Positions 8,951 to 17,639 of a stretch of 64,000 nucleotides of DNA are shown here, in pieces (the first letter of the stretch is position 1; every line of letters begins with the position of its first letter). Position numbers and translations under genes: made by a program. The notes beneath the pieces are model-generated. The model did no database searches and was not told the origin of the DNA. It worked only from the letters and a program-made list of their open reading frames with translations. The stretch comes from Umezawaea sp042738955. GTDB lineage: Bacteria > Actinomycetota > Actinomycetes > Mycobacteriales > Pseudonocardiaceae. Where the stretch lies: contig NZ_JBHYHC010000011.1 in NCBI RefSeq assembly GCF_042738955.1, forward strand, positions 57,903 to 121,902. The letters run 5' to 3'.

Positions 8951-9715
8951 ATGCGCGCTCTCCCCACCCCCGACGACGTCGCCGCCGCGAGCCCCGACCT
9001 GCTGGTCCGCTGGGCCGCGCAAGCCCTGCTGCCCGGCCATCCCGCGCCGGGCGGCGCCGCGTGGGAGCACGGCGGCGCGGTCGGCGTGCACGCCCCGGCG
9101 CTCAACCGCCGGGACCGGCTGGTGCTCGCGGGCCCGCCGGAGGGGGTCGCGGCGATCCTGCGCGACCGGATCCGCGAGCACGGCCCGGACCTGCGCCCGT
9201 TGACGACGACCGCGCTGGCGGACGAGGTGCTCCCGCTGCTGCCGGACTTCGTGGCGTGGGGCAGCTTCGGCTGGATGGAGCGCACCGGGCGGCTGCCCAC
9301 CGCGCCGGGCGTGCGCTGGCTGCGCGAGGACGAGCTGGACGCGGCGGAAGCGCTGCTGCGCAAGGTGAACCCGCACGCCTACGTGCTGCCGCGCGAGCCC
9401 GGCGCGCTGCGCTGGGCCGGGTCGTTCGTGGACGACGTGCTGGTCGCGGTGGGCGCGGACGCGTGGACCGCGCCGCACGTCGGGTTCCTCGGCGGGGTGG
9501 CGACCCACCCGGACTTCCGCAGGCGTGGCCTGTCCAGGGCGCTGTGCTCGTTCGTCGTGCACGAGCTGCTGGAGGAGCACCCGGCGTGCGCGCTGATGGT
9601 CGACGGCGAGAACGACGCGGCCATCGCCTCCTACCGCGGGCTGGGGTTCGCCTACCGCGAGGTGACGATCTCCCTGCCCTCGGACGTCGTGGCCGTTCTG
9701 CCGCCGCGGAACTAG
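8951..9715 (+). CDS. GNAT-family N-acetyltransferase
   Basis: A 254-residue protein with the GNAT acetyl-CoA-binding region in the C-terminal third: VATHPDFRRRGLSRALCSF (pyrophosphate loop RRRGLS) followed by the NDAAIASYRGLGF motif. The N-terminal 100 residues are family-specific and unassigned. It starts at ATG 8951, 12 bases after the regulator stop, so it may share the two-component transcript. The substrate (amine, antibiotic or peptide) cannot be told. Confidence 0.85.
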   Translation: MRALPTPDDVAAASPDLLVRWAAQALLPGHPAPGGAAWEHGGAVGVHAPALNRRDRLVLAGPPEGVAAILRDRIREHGPDLRPLTTTALADEVLPLLPDFVAWGSFGWMERTGRLPTAPGVRWLREDELDAAEALLRKVNPHAYVLPREPGALRWAGSFVDDVLVAVGADAWTAPHVGFLGGVATHPDFRRRGLSRALCSFVVHELLEEHPACALMVDGENDAAIASYRGLGFAYREVTISLPSDVVAVLPPRN

Positions 9716-9798
9716 GGTCGCTAGGGGTGTTCGGCGGTCGGTGCACGACGTCACACTCGTGCTCTGCGGAGCCGGGAACACCGGTGCACGCTGGAGGC

Positions 9799-9816
9799 GT
9801 TGACCCTTGAGTCAAC
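9799..9816. promoter_or_regulatory. Inverted repeat upstream of the MDR oxidoreductase
   Basis: GTTGAC-CCTTGA-GTCAAC is a perfect 6-bp inverted repeat 44 bases before the oxidoreductase start. It overlaps the only -35-like TTGACC in the gap, so repressor binding here could control the gene. No regulator gene is adjacent. Confidence 0.4.
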
Positions 9817-9860
9817 TACGAGACGTGTCAGTTCCGTAAATCAGGAGAGAGGTCGCCGCC

Positions 9861-10880
9861 ATGACCGTGCCGAACACCGCGCTGGAGATCCACCTCGCGT
9901 CCCGCCCCGACGGGTACCCGGCCGAGGAGAACTTCGCGGTGGCCGAGGTCGAGGTCCGCAACCCCGCCGACGGCGAGATCCTGGTGCGCAACCTGTACAT
10001 GAGCGTCGACCCCTACATGCGCGGCCGGATGAACGACGTCCAGTCCTACTCGCCGCCGTTCCAGATCGGGCAGCCGCTCGACGGCGGGGCCGTCGGCGAG
10101 GTCGTCGAGTCGAACTCCCCGGAGTTCCAGGTCGGCGACACCGTGCTGCACGGCCTGGGCTGGCGCGAGTACGCGACCGTGAGCGCGGACCACGCCGCCA
10201 AGGTCGACCCGGACGTGGCCCCGATCAGCGCCTACCTCGGCGTGCTCGGGATGCCCGGCCTCACCGCCTACGCGGGCCTGCTGCGGGTCGGCGAGTTCAA
10301 GGAGGGCGACGTCGTCTTCGTGTCCGGCGCGGCCGGGGCCGTGGGCGCGGTCGTCGGCCAGATCGCCAGGCTGCGCGGCGCGTCCAGGGTCATCGGCAGC
10401 GCGGGGACGCCGGAGAAGGTCAAGCACCTCGTGGAGGACCTGGGCTTCGACGCCGCGTTCAACTACCGGGACGAGGGCCCGGTGGTGAAGCACCTCGCCG
10501 AACTCGCCCCCACCGGCATCGACCTGTACTTCGACAACGTCGGCGGCGAGCACCTGGAGGCCGCGCTCACGCTGCTCCGCCCGTTCGGCCACGTCGTCCT
10601 GTGCGGCGCGATCTCCCAGTACAACGACAAGTCCGCCGCCACGGGCCCGAAGAACCTGTCCGCCGCCGTCGGCAAGCGCCTGACGCTGCGCGGGATGCTC
10701 TCCATCGACCACGGCGACCTGCGCGACGAGTTCATCGCCGAGGTCGGCGGCTGGATCGCCGAGGGGAAGCTGCACTACACCGAGACCGTCGTCGACGGCG
10801 GCGTCCGCCAGGCCCCGTCCGCGTTCGTGGGCATGCTGCGCGGCGCGAACACCGGCAAGATGCTGGTCAAGCTCGCCTAG
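9861..10880 (+). CDS. NADP-dependent zinc-free MDR oxidoreductase (CurA / prostaglandin reductase type)
   Basis: A 339-residue medium-chain dehydrogenase/reductase lacking the zinc-binding cysteines. The N-terminal motif NLYMSVDPYMRGRMND is characteristic of the leukotriene B4 12-hydroxydehydrogenase / CurA branch, and the nucleotide-binding turn is VSGAAGAVGAVVGQIA (about residues 153-168) with the ASRVIGSAGTPEK strand. The expected reaction is NADPH-dependent reduction of the double bond of enones or alkenals. AGGAGAG lies upstream of ATG 9861. The last codon overlaps the convergent amidohydrolase stop in a shared CTAG. Confidence 0.9.
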   Translation: MTVPNTALEIHLASRPDGYPAEENFAVAEVEVRNPADGEILVRNLYMSVDPYMRGRMNDVQSYSPPFQIGQPLDGGAVGEVVESNSPEFQVGDTVLHGLGWREYATVSADHAAKVDPDVAPISAYLGVLGMPGLTAYAGLLRVGEFKEGDVVFVSGAAGAVGAVVGQIARLRGASRVIGSAGTPEKVKHLVEDLGFDAAFNYRDEGPVVKHLAELAPTGIDLYFDNVGGEHLEAALTLLRPFGHVVLCGAISQYNDKSAATGPKNLSAAVGKRLTLRGMLSIDHGDLRDEFIAEVGGWIAEGKLHYTETVVDGGVRQAPSAFVGMLRGANTGKMLVKLA

Positions 10881-12079
10881 CCCACCAGTTCGCCCTCGGC
10901 CGCGACCACGCGCCCCTCGTGCACCACGAGGGTGCGCGGGGCGCGGTCCATCACGGCGGCGGTCACCGAGTCGCCGGGCACGACCACCAGGTCCGCCTGC
11001 GCGCCCTCGGTGATCCCGTGGCCGGTCTCGCCGAGCACCGACGCGCCACCGCGGGTGGCGACGTCGACGCACATCTCGATCATCGAGTCGTCGCGGAACC
11101 CGTTGCGGTAGGCCAGTTGCCACGTCCGGTCGAGCATGTCGCCGTTGCCGTAGGGCGACCAGTAGTCGCGCATCCCGTCCTGGCCGAGCCCGAGCCGCAC
11201 GCCCTCCCAGCGCAGCTGCCGCAGCGGCAGCGGTTCCCGCACGCCGGGCGCGACCGTCGTCACGGCGATGTCGTGCTCCGCCAGCATGTCCACGAGTTCG
11301 CGCCGCCGGTCCTCGTCCACTGTGGACAGCGCGAAGCAGTGGCTGATCGTCACGTCGCCGCGCATGTCCAGCGCCGCGGTCCGCTCGCAGATCAGCTCGA
11401 TCTGGAACGCCCCCAGCGAGCCGCCGTCGTGCAGGTGCACGTCCACCCCGCGCTGGTGCTTGTCGGCCAGCCCGAACACGACGTCCAGGTGCCGCACGGG
11501 ATCCCGGTCGTACCCGGCCGGGTCCAGCCCGCCCACCAGGTCCGCGCCCGCCAGCAGCGCCGCCTCCAGCAGGTCGGCGGTCCCCTTGTCCCGCAGGATC
11601 CCGCACTGCGGGAACGCCACGACCTGCACCGACGCCCGGCCCGCGTGCGCTTCCCGCGCCGCCAGCACGCCCTCCAGCCGGTCGAGGCCGGAGTCCACGT
11701 CGACCTGCGCGTGGCTGCGCACGAACGTCGCCCCGCCCGCGATGGTGCGCCCCAGCGTGAACGTGGCACGGGCCGTCACGTCCTGCTCGGCGGACCGCCA
11801 GTGGCGGCGGTCGTTGTCGATCAGCTCGGCCAGCCCCGCACCGGCGGTGTGCGGCCGGAAGGGCAGTCCGAGGCGGGTCGAGTCCAGGTGCGCGTGCGCG
11901 TCGGTGAACGACGGCAGCAGCACCCCACCCTTCCCATCAGCCTCCGGAACCCCATCAGGCGCAGCGATCCCGACACCGACGGCCGACACGACCCCCGCCA
12001 GGCAGAGCACGTCGACCTCGGGCGCCTCCCGGCCGCTGGGCCAGGGTCGGACTGAACGGATCAGCAGGTCACCGGTCAT
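10877..12079 (-). CDS. Amidohydrolase, cytosine-deaminase-like
   Basis: A 400-residue metal-dependent hydrolase: first metal site SFTDAHAHLD, then HSQVD-like RSHAQVDVD, VDVHLHDGG, TISHCFAL and LGQDGMRDYWSPYGNGDM, the order and spacing seen in CodA-type deaminases and related N-acyl or chlorohydrolase enzymes. The C-terminus forms the usual beta-sandwich (ADLVVVPGDSVTAAV). It probably deaminates or hydrolyses a cyclic amide or heterocycle; the exact substrate is not readable. It starts at 12079, and its stop shares CTAG with the convergent oxidoreductase. The next upstream gene ends nine bases away, so it may be the distal gene of that unit. Confidence 0.82.
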   Translation of the reverse strand: MTGDLLIRSVRPWPSGREAPEVDVLCLAGVVSAVGVGIAAPDGVPEADGKGGVLLPSFTDAHAHLDSTRLGLPFRPHTAGAGLAELIDNDRRHWRSAEQDVTARATFTLGRTIAGGATFVRSHAQVDVDSGLDRLEGVLAAREAHAGRASVQVVAFPQCGILRDKGTADLLEAALLAGADLVGGLDPAGYDRDPVRHLDVVFGLADKHQRGVDVHLHDGGSLGAFQIELICERTAALDMRGDVTISHCFALSTVDEDRRRELVDMLAEHDIAVTTVAPGVREPLPLRQLRWEGVRLGLGQDGMRDYWSPYGNGDMLDRTWQLAYRNGFRDDSMIEMCVDVATRGGASVLGETGHGITEGAQADLVVVPGDSVTAAVMDRAPRTLVVHEGRVVAAEGELVG

Positions 12080-12088
12080 CGCCAGAGG

Positions 12089-13708
12089 CTAACCCCGGAA
12101 CCGCTCGGACGCGATGAGCTTGCCGGGGTTCAGCACCCCGGTCGGGTCGAGCACCCGCTTCACCGCCGCCAGCACCTCCACCCCGAGCCCGCCGATCTCG
12201 GCCTCCAGGTACGGCGCGTGGTCGACGCCCACGGCGTGGTGGTGGCTGATGGTCCCGAGCCCCGCGACGGCCTCGCTCGCCGCCGCCTTGGCGACCCGCC
12301 ACTGCCCCACCGGGTCGTCGGCGTCCTGCGCGGCCAGCACGGTGAAGTACAGCGACGCCCCGGTCTCGTAGGCGTGCGACAGGTGGCACATCACCACGGA
12401 CCGCCCCAGCGCGTCCGTCAACGCCCTCCGCACCTCGTCGCGCAACTCCGCCAGCCGGGACCAGTGCGTCGCGGTCTCCAACGTCTCCACGCACACCCCG
12501 ACGTCCAGCAGCGCGTCCCGCTGCCGGGGCCCGGTGAACCGCCCGTGCCGCCACGCCTCCCCCATCGGCTTCCCCAGCCGAACGGCCCCGCGCACCACGG
12601 CCACCGACGCCGCCCGCCGCGCCCGCAGTTCCTTCTCCGACCCCGCGTGCCACCCCAGCACCAGCAGGCACGGCCGTTTCACCCCGCGCGCCTTCAGGTA
12701 CGCCCGCACCCCGGCGGCCTTCACGCCACCGGAGAGGGCCAGCGACACCTCGGTCTCGTCCTCGTCGGACAGCCGCGTCACGTCCGCGAGCACCCGCCGC
12801 TGCGCCAACGCCCGCACGACCTCGGTCCCGGCCTCCCACCCGTCGACGACGAACCCCTCGTACCGCTCCACCACGGGCCGGGGCCGCACCCGCACGGACA
12901 CCTCGGTGATCACCCCGAACACGCCCTCGCTGCCCACCACCAGCTCTTTCAGGTCCGGCCCAGCGGCCGACGCGGGCGCGCTCCCCAGCACCCACTCCCC
13001 CGCGGGCGTGGCCACCCGCACCCCTTCGACCATGTCCTCGAACCGCCCGTACCCCGACGACGCCTGCCCGGCGGACCGCGTCGCCGCGAACCCCCCGATC
13101 GTCGCCCGCTCGAACGACTGCGGCACGTGCCCCACCGTCAGCCCGTGCGGCGACAACAACCGTTCCGCCTCCGGCGCGGTAACCCCCGCCTGCAAGACAG
13201 CAATCCGCGACACCGGGTCCACCGAAACCAACCGGTCCAACCGCCCAAGGTCCAACGCCACCACAGCCGCCTTGTCCCCCCGCAACGCAGCGACCCCACC
13301 AACCACCGACGTCCCACCACCGAACGGCACCACGGCAAGGTCGTGCTCCACACAAACCCCGAGCACCGCCACCACCTGCTCTGGCGTAGCGGGCAACACG
13401 ACCGCTTCCGGCACGGCCAACTCCCCACCACCCCGGTACCGCAGCAGGTCCACATAGGACAGCCCACCGGCCCGCCCGAGCCGCGACACCGGATCCACCC
13501 GCACGTGCCCATCCCCCACGACCGCACCAAGCGCCTCACCGGCAGCCGCAGACAGCCCAGACACCCCCGCCGTCACGTCGACAGCAGCAGGCGTCCGCCT
13601 CGCGGCCAGCCCAATCCGCCCACTCAGCCACCGCAGGGCGTGAACCGGCAGCCCGCCCACGTCACCACTCCAGCTACCGCGAAGGTTTTGGTCGATGCGC
13701 TCACCCAT
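12089..13708 (-). CDS. FAD-linked oxidase, alkyldihydroxyacetonephosphate-synthase-like
   Basis: A 539-residue flavoenzyme of the FAD_binding_4 (VAO/PCMH) family: PFGGGTSVVGGV pyrophosphate-binding loop, GHVPQSFERATIGGFAATRSAGQASSGYGR FAD segment, and the C-terminal SHHHAVGVDHAPYL histidine cluster that resembles the active-site His run of alkyl-DHAP synthases. The family makes ether lipids by swapping the acyl group of acyl-DHAP for an alcohol; in actinomycetes the substrate is unproven. The start chosen is ATG 13708 (MGERIDQN); an ATG six codons upstream would overlap the divergent gene. Divergence from TetR and GlpD supports glycerol-lipid metabolism. Wobble positions are unusually G/T-rich. 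Confidence 0.82.
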   Translation of the reverse strand: MGERIDQNLRGSWSGDVGGLPVHALRWLSGRIGLAARRTPAAVDVTAGVSGLSAAAGEALGAVVGDGHVRVDPVSRLGRAGGLSYVDLLRYRGGGELAVPEAVVLPATPEQVVAVLGVCVEHDLAVVPFGGGTSVVGGVAALRGDKAAVVALDLGRLDRLVSVDPVSRIAVLQAGVTAPEAERLLSPHGLTVGHVPQSFERATIGGFAATRSAGQASSGYGRFEDMVEGVRVATPAGEWVLGSAPASAAGPDLKELVVGSEGVFGVITEVSVRVRPRPVVERYEGFVVDGWEAGTEVVRALAQRRVLADVTRLSDEDETEVSLALSGGVKAAGVRAYLKARGVKRPCLLVLGWHAGSEKELRARRAASVAVVRGAVRLGKPMGEAWRHGRFTGPRQRDALLDVGVCVETLETATHWSRLAELRDEVRRALTDALGRSVVMCHLSHAYETGASLYFTVLAAQDADDPVGQWRVAKAAASEAVAGLGTISHHHAVGVDHAPYLEAEIGGLGVEVLAAVKRVLDPTGVLNPGKLIASERFRG

Positions 13709-13724
13709 AGGTACAGTGTTACAC
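13709..13724. promoter_or_regulatory. 16-bp bidirectional promoter, probably leaderless on both sides
   Basis: Only 16 bases separate the ATG of the flavoenzyme (13708, minus) from the ATG of TetR (13725, plus). TACAGT (13712-13717) ends 7 bases before the plus ATG, and TAACAC on the minus strand (13721-13716) ends 8 bases before the minus ATG. Each is at the distance expected if transcription begins at the start codon. The core GTGT-T-ACAC (13716-13724) is near-symmetric and could also be the TetR operator. Confidence 0.45.
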
Positions 13725-14297
13725 ATGACGTCTCAACGTCACACCGATGACGCCCTGCTCGACGCCGCCCGTGACTGCGTGGTGGAGGTCGGCGTCCGCC
13801 GCACGACCCTGACCGACGTCGCCAAGCGCGCGGGCGTCAGCCGCATGACCCTCTACCGCCGCTTCCCCGACATCAACTCCCTGGTCAGAACCCTCATGAC
13901 CAGGGAATTCACCACCCTGCTGCACAGCACCATCGACCCCGCCGCCACCGGCACCGCCCGCGACCGCCTGGTCCACCACTCCGTGGCCGCGATCCGCCTG
14001 CTGACCAGGAACCCCCTCCTGCGCCGCGTCCTGGACCTGGACGCCGACCTGATGCTCCCGTACCTGGTAGAACGCCTGGGCAGCACCCAACTCCTGGTGG
14101 AGCAGTTCCTCATCACCCAACTGGAAGCAGGCCACCAGGACGGCTCGATCCGCCAGGGCGACCCGAAAACCCAGGCCAGACTGATCCTCCTCACCACCCA
14201 GTCCCTGGTCCTGTCCCACCGCCCGGCCACCACGGACCTGGACTTCGACACCCTGCTGGACGAACTGACCCTCTACCTGAACGCGGCCCTGACGTGA
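13725..14297 (+). CDS. TetR-family transcriptional regulator
   Basis: A 190-residue regulator with an N-terminal helix-turn-helix (TTLTDVAKRAGVSRMTLYRRFPD, about residues 28-50) and an all-helical ligand domain. The start is ATG 13725; an upstream ATG at 13695 would run through the divergent start and lacks a ribosome site. GTGA overlap couples it to glpD. By position it should control itself, glpD and the divergent flavoenzyme, answering to a lipid or glycerol intermediate; the ligand is inferred only. Confidence 0.9.
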   Translation: MTSQRHTDDALLDAARDCVVEVGVRRTTLTDVAKRAGVSRMTLYRRFPDINSLVRTLMTREFTTLLHSTIDPAATGTARDRLVHHSVAAIRLLTRNPLLRRVLDLDADLMLPYLVERLGSTQLLVEQFLITQLEAGHQDGSIRQGDPKTQARLILLTTQSLVLSHRPATTDLDFDTLLDELTLYLNAALT

Positions 14298-15769
14298 ACA
14301 CCTCCCTGAACGCCACCCGCAGAGCAACCGACCTGGCAACCGCAGCAGCGGGCGAGGTCTTCGACATCCTGGTGGTAGGCGGCGGCGTCACCGGCACCGG
14401 CGTAGCCCTGGACGCGGCTTCACGCGGCCTCACGGTCTGCCTCCTGGAGGCCCACGACCTGGCCTTCGGCACCTCCCGCTGGTCCAGCAAACTGGTCCAC
14501 GGCGGCCTCCGCTACCTGGCACACGGCGACTTCGCTCTAGCCCACGAGAGCGCGGTCGAACGCGGCATCCTCATGACCCGCACCGCCCCCCACCTGGTAC
14601 GCGCACTACCCCAGGTAGTCCCCCTGTACAACGACCGAGGCACAGTCGTCATGACCGGCCTCCGCGCAGGCGACCTCCTCCGCAGAACAGCCCGCACCCC
14701 CAGCACCCTGCTCCCCCCACCAAGAAGAATCCCAGCGGCAGAAGCCCTGGCCTTGGTCCCCGGCCTACGCCAAGAGGGCCTACGAGGAGCTCTCCTCAGC
14801 TACGACGGCCAACTCACCGACGACGCCCGCCTAGTCATCGCCTTGGCCCGCACAGCAGCAGGCTTCGGCGCAAGGATCCTCACCAGAACCAAGGTCACCA
14901 CCCTCACCGGCGAGGGCGCGGAAGCCGTAGACACCTTGACCAACACCACTTTCCAGGTCAAGGCAAAAGCCGTCATCAACGCCGCAGGCATCTGGTCAGC
15001 CACCTTGGTGGACAACATCCAGCTACGCCCATCACGGGGCTCACACCTGGTCCTGGACGCACTCACCAACGGCATCACCACCACCGCCATCACCATCCCC
15101 GTCCCAGGCGAACGAAACCGCTACGCCCTGGCCCTCCCCCAACAGGACGGCAGGCTCTACATCGGCCTCACCGACGAACCAACAGACGGCCCACTCCCCG
15201 ACGTCCCGGAAGTACCACAGTCCGATGTGGACTTCCTGCTCAACGTCGCATCCTCAGTCCTGGAAAGAAAACTCACCCACCAAGACGTCCTGGGCAGCTA
15301 CGCGGGCCTACGCCCCCTACTAGCGGGCACCGCAACCAAAAGCGCCGACCTCAGCCGCAAACACGCGGTCCTCACCTCACCAACCGGCGTACTCACAGTC
15401 GTGGGCGGCAAACTCACCACCTACCGCCGCATGGCAGCAGACGCGGTAGACAAGGCAGTACAAGCCAACAACCTCACCGCAACCCCATGCCGCACCACAA
15501 ACCTGCCCCTGGTGGGAACGGGCAAAACCACCGCCCCACAACGACTAGCAACCCGCTACGGCACAGAAGCAGAAGCACTACTTGCCCTCAACCGACCCGA
15601 CAAAATCTCCCACGACATCACAGCGGCAGAAATCCTCTGGGCCATCCACCACGAGGGCGCTCTCACACCAGACGACATCCTGGACAGACGCACCAGAATC
15701 GGCCTGGTCCCACAAGACCGCCAAGCAGCAGAGGCAACAGTGACCACCCTGCTGGCTGAGCAGACTTAA
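14294..15769 (+). CDS. glpD: Glycerol-3-phosphate dehydrogenase/oxidase (FAD)
   Basis: A 491-residue FAD enzyme: dinucleotide motif VVGGGVTGTGVALDAASRGL (GGGVTGTG, residues 29-36), the GlpD signature FGTSRWSSKLVHGGLRYL, PSRGSHLVL, and the TVVGGKLTTYRRMA segment near residue 375. It oxidises sn-glycerol 3-phosphate to dihydroxyacetone phosphate, passing electrons to quinone at the membrane face. The gene overlaps tetR (GTGA) and faces an alkyl-DHAP-synthase-like gene that would use acylated DHAP, so the trio could link glycerol phosphate to ether-lipid-like metabolism. Wobble positions are A/C-rich compared with most of the window. Confidence 0.92.
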   Translation: MNTSLNATRRATDLATAAAGEVFDILVVGGGVTGTGVALDAASRGLTVCLLEAHDLAFGTSRWSSKLVHGGLRYLAHGDFALAHESAVERGILMTRTAPHLVRALPQVVPLYNDRGTVVMTGLRAGDLLRRTARTPSTLLPPPRRIPAAEALALVPGLRQEGLRGALLSYDGQLTDDARLVIALARTAAGFGARILTRTKVTTLTGEGAEAVDTLTNTTFQVKAKAVINAAGIWSATLVDNIQLRPSRGSHLVLDALTNGITTTAITIPVPGERNRYALALPQQDGRLYIGLTDEPTDGPLPDVPEVPQSDVDFLLNVASSVLERKLTHQDVLGSYAGLRPLLAGTATKSADLSRKHAVLTSPTGVLTVVGGKLTTYRRMAADAVDKAVQANNLTATPCRTTNLPLVGTGKTTAPQRLATRYGTEAEALLALNRPDKISHDITAAEILWAIHHEGALTPDDILDRRTRIGLVPQDRQAAEATVTTLLAEQT

Positions 15770-15806
15770 CGTCCCACCCAGCCCCCAGGGTGGCAGTCTC
15801 CCCCGC

Positions 15807-15913
15807 CCACCCCGATCCTCAGCGCCCTCGTGCCCACAGCAGCTTTGTCAAGGCATCTTTCCCGCCTTGACAAAGCTGCTGTGGGCATTGAGATAATTGC
15901 GCGAGCGGGGTGG
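15807..15913. repeat. Long perfect hairpin element, copy A
   Basis: Perfect 23-bp arms at 15832-15854 and 15864-15886 flank a 9-base loop ATCTTTCCC. The inner part is CTTTGTCAAGGC / GCCTTGACAAAG. Outside lie further pairable pieces (CTCG 15827-15830 with CGAG 15902-15905; CCACCCCG 15807-15814 with CGGGGTGG 15906-15913) and, on the 3' side, an unpaired stretch containing ATAAT. The inner core and loop recur at 63929-63989 with a different outer stem. It lies 62 bases after glpD and between convergent genes, so it could terminate transcription from either side, but no T-run follows the arms. Confidence 0.9.
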
Positions 15914-15941
15914 CCACACGGCACCACAACGGAACCAGCGA

Positions 15942-17639
15942 TCACTCCCCGATAACCGGCTTGGCGGCCTTGGGCGGCTCCATCAACTCTTCACCCTCAA
16001 GCCGAATCTTCCGCTGGTGATCCTTACCCCCACCGCCACCTTGAGCACCACCACCCATGGGCGCACCACCCATCATCCCGCCACCAGCGGCTCCACCACC
16101 GCCACCACCAGGACCATGTGGCACACCACCGCCACCGCCACCGGCAGCACCAAGACTCGGATTCCCAGGCGTCCCGGAAGGCAGAATCCCAGTAGCCCCA
16201 CCAGGCTGCGTAGGACCACCACCCCCACCGGCCCCACTGGCACTGGAGAACCCACCAGCTCCCCCACCACCCCCACCGGAGAACGACCCACCGCCGCCCC
16301 CACCGGAAAGCCCGGACAACGACCCGGAGAACCCACTAACCGGATGCGTGGAAGCGGTGTGCACCTCACCGGACCCACCCGACGGCATCGACGGCATCGA
16401 CGGGACAGACGGCATAGGCGGCGGCGTGTACACCGGCCGAACCGGCGTACTCCCACCGGCAACCCCACCAGCCCCAGGCACCTGATACCCAGCCCCGCCA
16501 GTACCGGGCAACGTCACCGGCGACCCGGACCGATAAGTCCCACCCCCGACAACGGGCGGCGGCGACACAACACCCCCACCACCGGACGCGGCCGGAGCAT
16601 CGGGCACCCACCGCCCAGGCTCCCAGTGCCCACCTCCGGACGACCCTCCACCCACCTGCGGCGGAGCCGAAACCTGCCCCCCACTCCCGGCAACACCACC
16701 ACCAGAAGCCCCACTAGTCCCAGTAGTCCCCGAAGACGGGTTCGTGTACGAAGCCCCAGCCCCGGAGTGCAACTGGTCGACCTGCCCTTGGTTCATCCCC
16801 AACCCACCAGCGGACGGCCGAACACTCGAAGGCCCAGCACCACCAGCCCCACCAGCAGCCCCGCTGTGACTCATCGCCGTGATCGCGTCCACCACCTGCT
16901 TCGCGGTCTGCGCGATGGACGACACCTGCTTCACCAGGTTCATCAGCTTCGTCAACGACGACGACAGCTTCGACAGGAAGTCCGACAGCTTCTTCGCGTA
17001 GTTGCACGCCATCGTCACGATGTCCGCGATGGCCGCGCCGATCGCCGCGCCGAACGTGCAGAACGACGCCGCCAACCACTGGATGATCTTCATGACCATC
17101 TTCGCCACGGCGTCCGAGATCAGATCCATGATCATCTTGCGCACGGCGGCGACCAGCTGACCGGCACCCTGAACCGCCGACGACACCCCGGCGCACGCCT
17201 TGGACAGCGTCTCCAGCCCGGTCGAGTGGTTCGCCGACGCCGCGCGGTACGAGTCCGCCGTCTTCCCGCGCCAGTTCTGCGTCTCCTGCACCGACGTCCG
17301 CCGGTAGTCCGCCGCGATGGACGCCACCTGCGTCCCGGCGGACTTCCAGTTCTCGGCCATCTTCGAGATCGCCTGCGGGTCGCCGAGCAGCGCGTCGAAC
17401 GGCTCGCGCAGGAAGTCGACGTGCTGGATCGCCCACGAGAACCCGGCCGACAGGAACCCGCTCAACGGGTTGCTCGCCATGCCGACGATGTCCATGGCCG
17501 TGTTGGCCATCCCCAACCCGGCGGTGACCCAGTCGCCGCTCTCGACGGCGGCGACGGTCCCCTTCACGTCCCGGAAGAGGTTCGACGGGTCCCGGCCCTG
17601 CTGAGCGCCCGTCGTCGCGGGGGCGGCCTGCGCGTTCAT
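15942..17639 (-). CDS. WXG/PPE-like secreted-type protein with Gly/Pro-rich tail
   Basis: A 565-residue protein. Residues about 1-260 are helical and resemble the N-terminal module of type VII secretion substrates (ENWKSAGTQVASIAADYRR, then WRGKTADSYRAASANHSTGLETL with a W-x-G-type turn), followed by helices AAIGAAIADIVTMACNYAKK. Residues about 290-535 are low-complexity Gly/Ser/Pro with a MPSVPSMPSMPSGG run, ending in a charged tail. There is no Sec signal. The start is ATG 17639, overlapping the upstream EspC-like stop (ATGA). It is probably exported or envelope-associated through an ESX-like pathway encoded elsewhere; no EccC/EccD gene is in this operon. Confidence 0.75.
   Translation of the reverse strand: MNAQAAPATTGAQQGRDPSNLFRDVKGTVAAVESGDWVTAGLGMANTAMDIVGMASNPLSGFLSAGFSWAIQHVDFLREPFDALLGDPQAISKMAENWKSAGTQVASIAADYRRTSVQETQNWRGKTADSYRAASANHSTGLETLSKACAGVSSAVQGAGQLVAAVRKMIMDLISDAVAKMVMKIIQWLAASFCTFGAAIGAAIADIVTMACNYAKKLSDFLSKLSSSLTKLMNLVKQVSSIAQTAKQVVDAITAMSHSGAAGGAGGAGPSSVRPSAGGLGMNQGQVDQLHSGAGASYTNPSSGTTGTSGASGGGVAGSGGQVSAPPQVGGGSSGGGHWEPGRWVPDAPAASGGGGVVSPPPVVGGGTYRSGSPVTLPGTGGAGYQVPGAGGVAGGSTPVRPVYTPPPMPSVPSMPSMPSGGSGEVHTASTHPVSGFSGSLSGLSGGGGGGSFSGGGGGGAGGFSSASGAGGGGGPTQPGGATGILPSGTPGNPSLGAAGGGGGGVPHGPGGGGGGAAGGGMMGGAPMGGGAQGGGGGKDHQRKIRLEGEELMEPPKAAKPVIGE

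Noticed and set aside
9799..9816. SoxR or MerR-type operator
   Set aside because: The inverted repeat does not match the SoxR box I know and no MerR-type regulator is adjacent; reported only as an unassigned inverted repeat.
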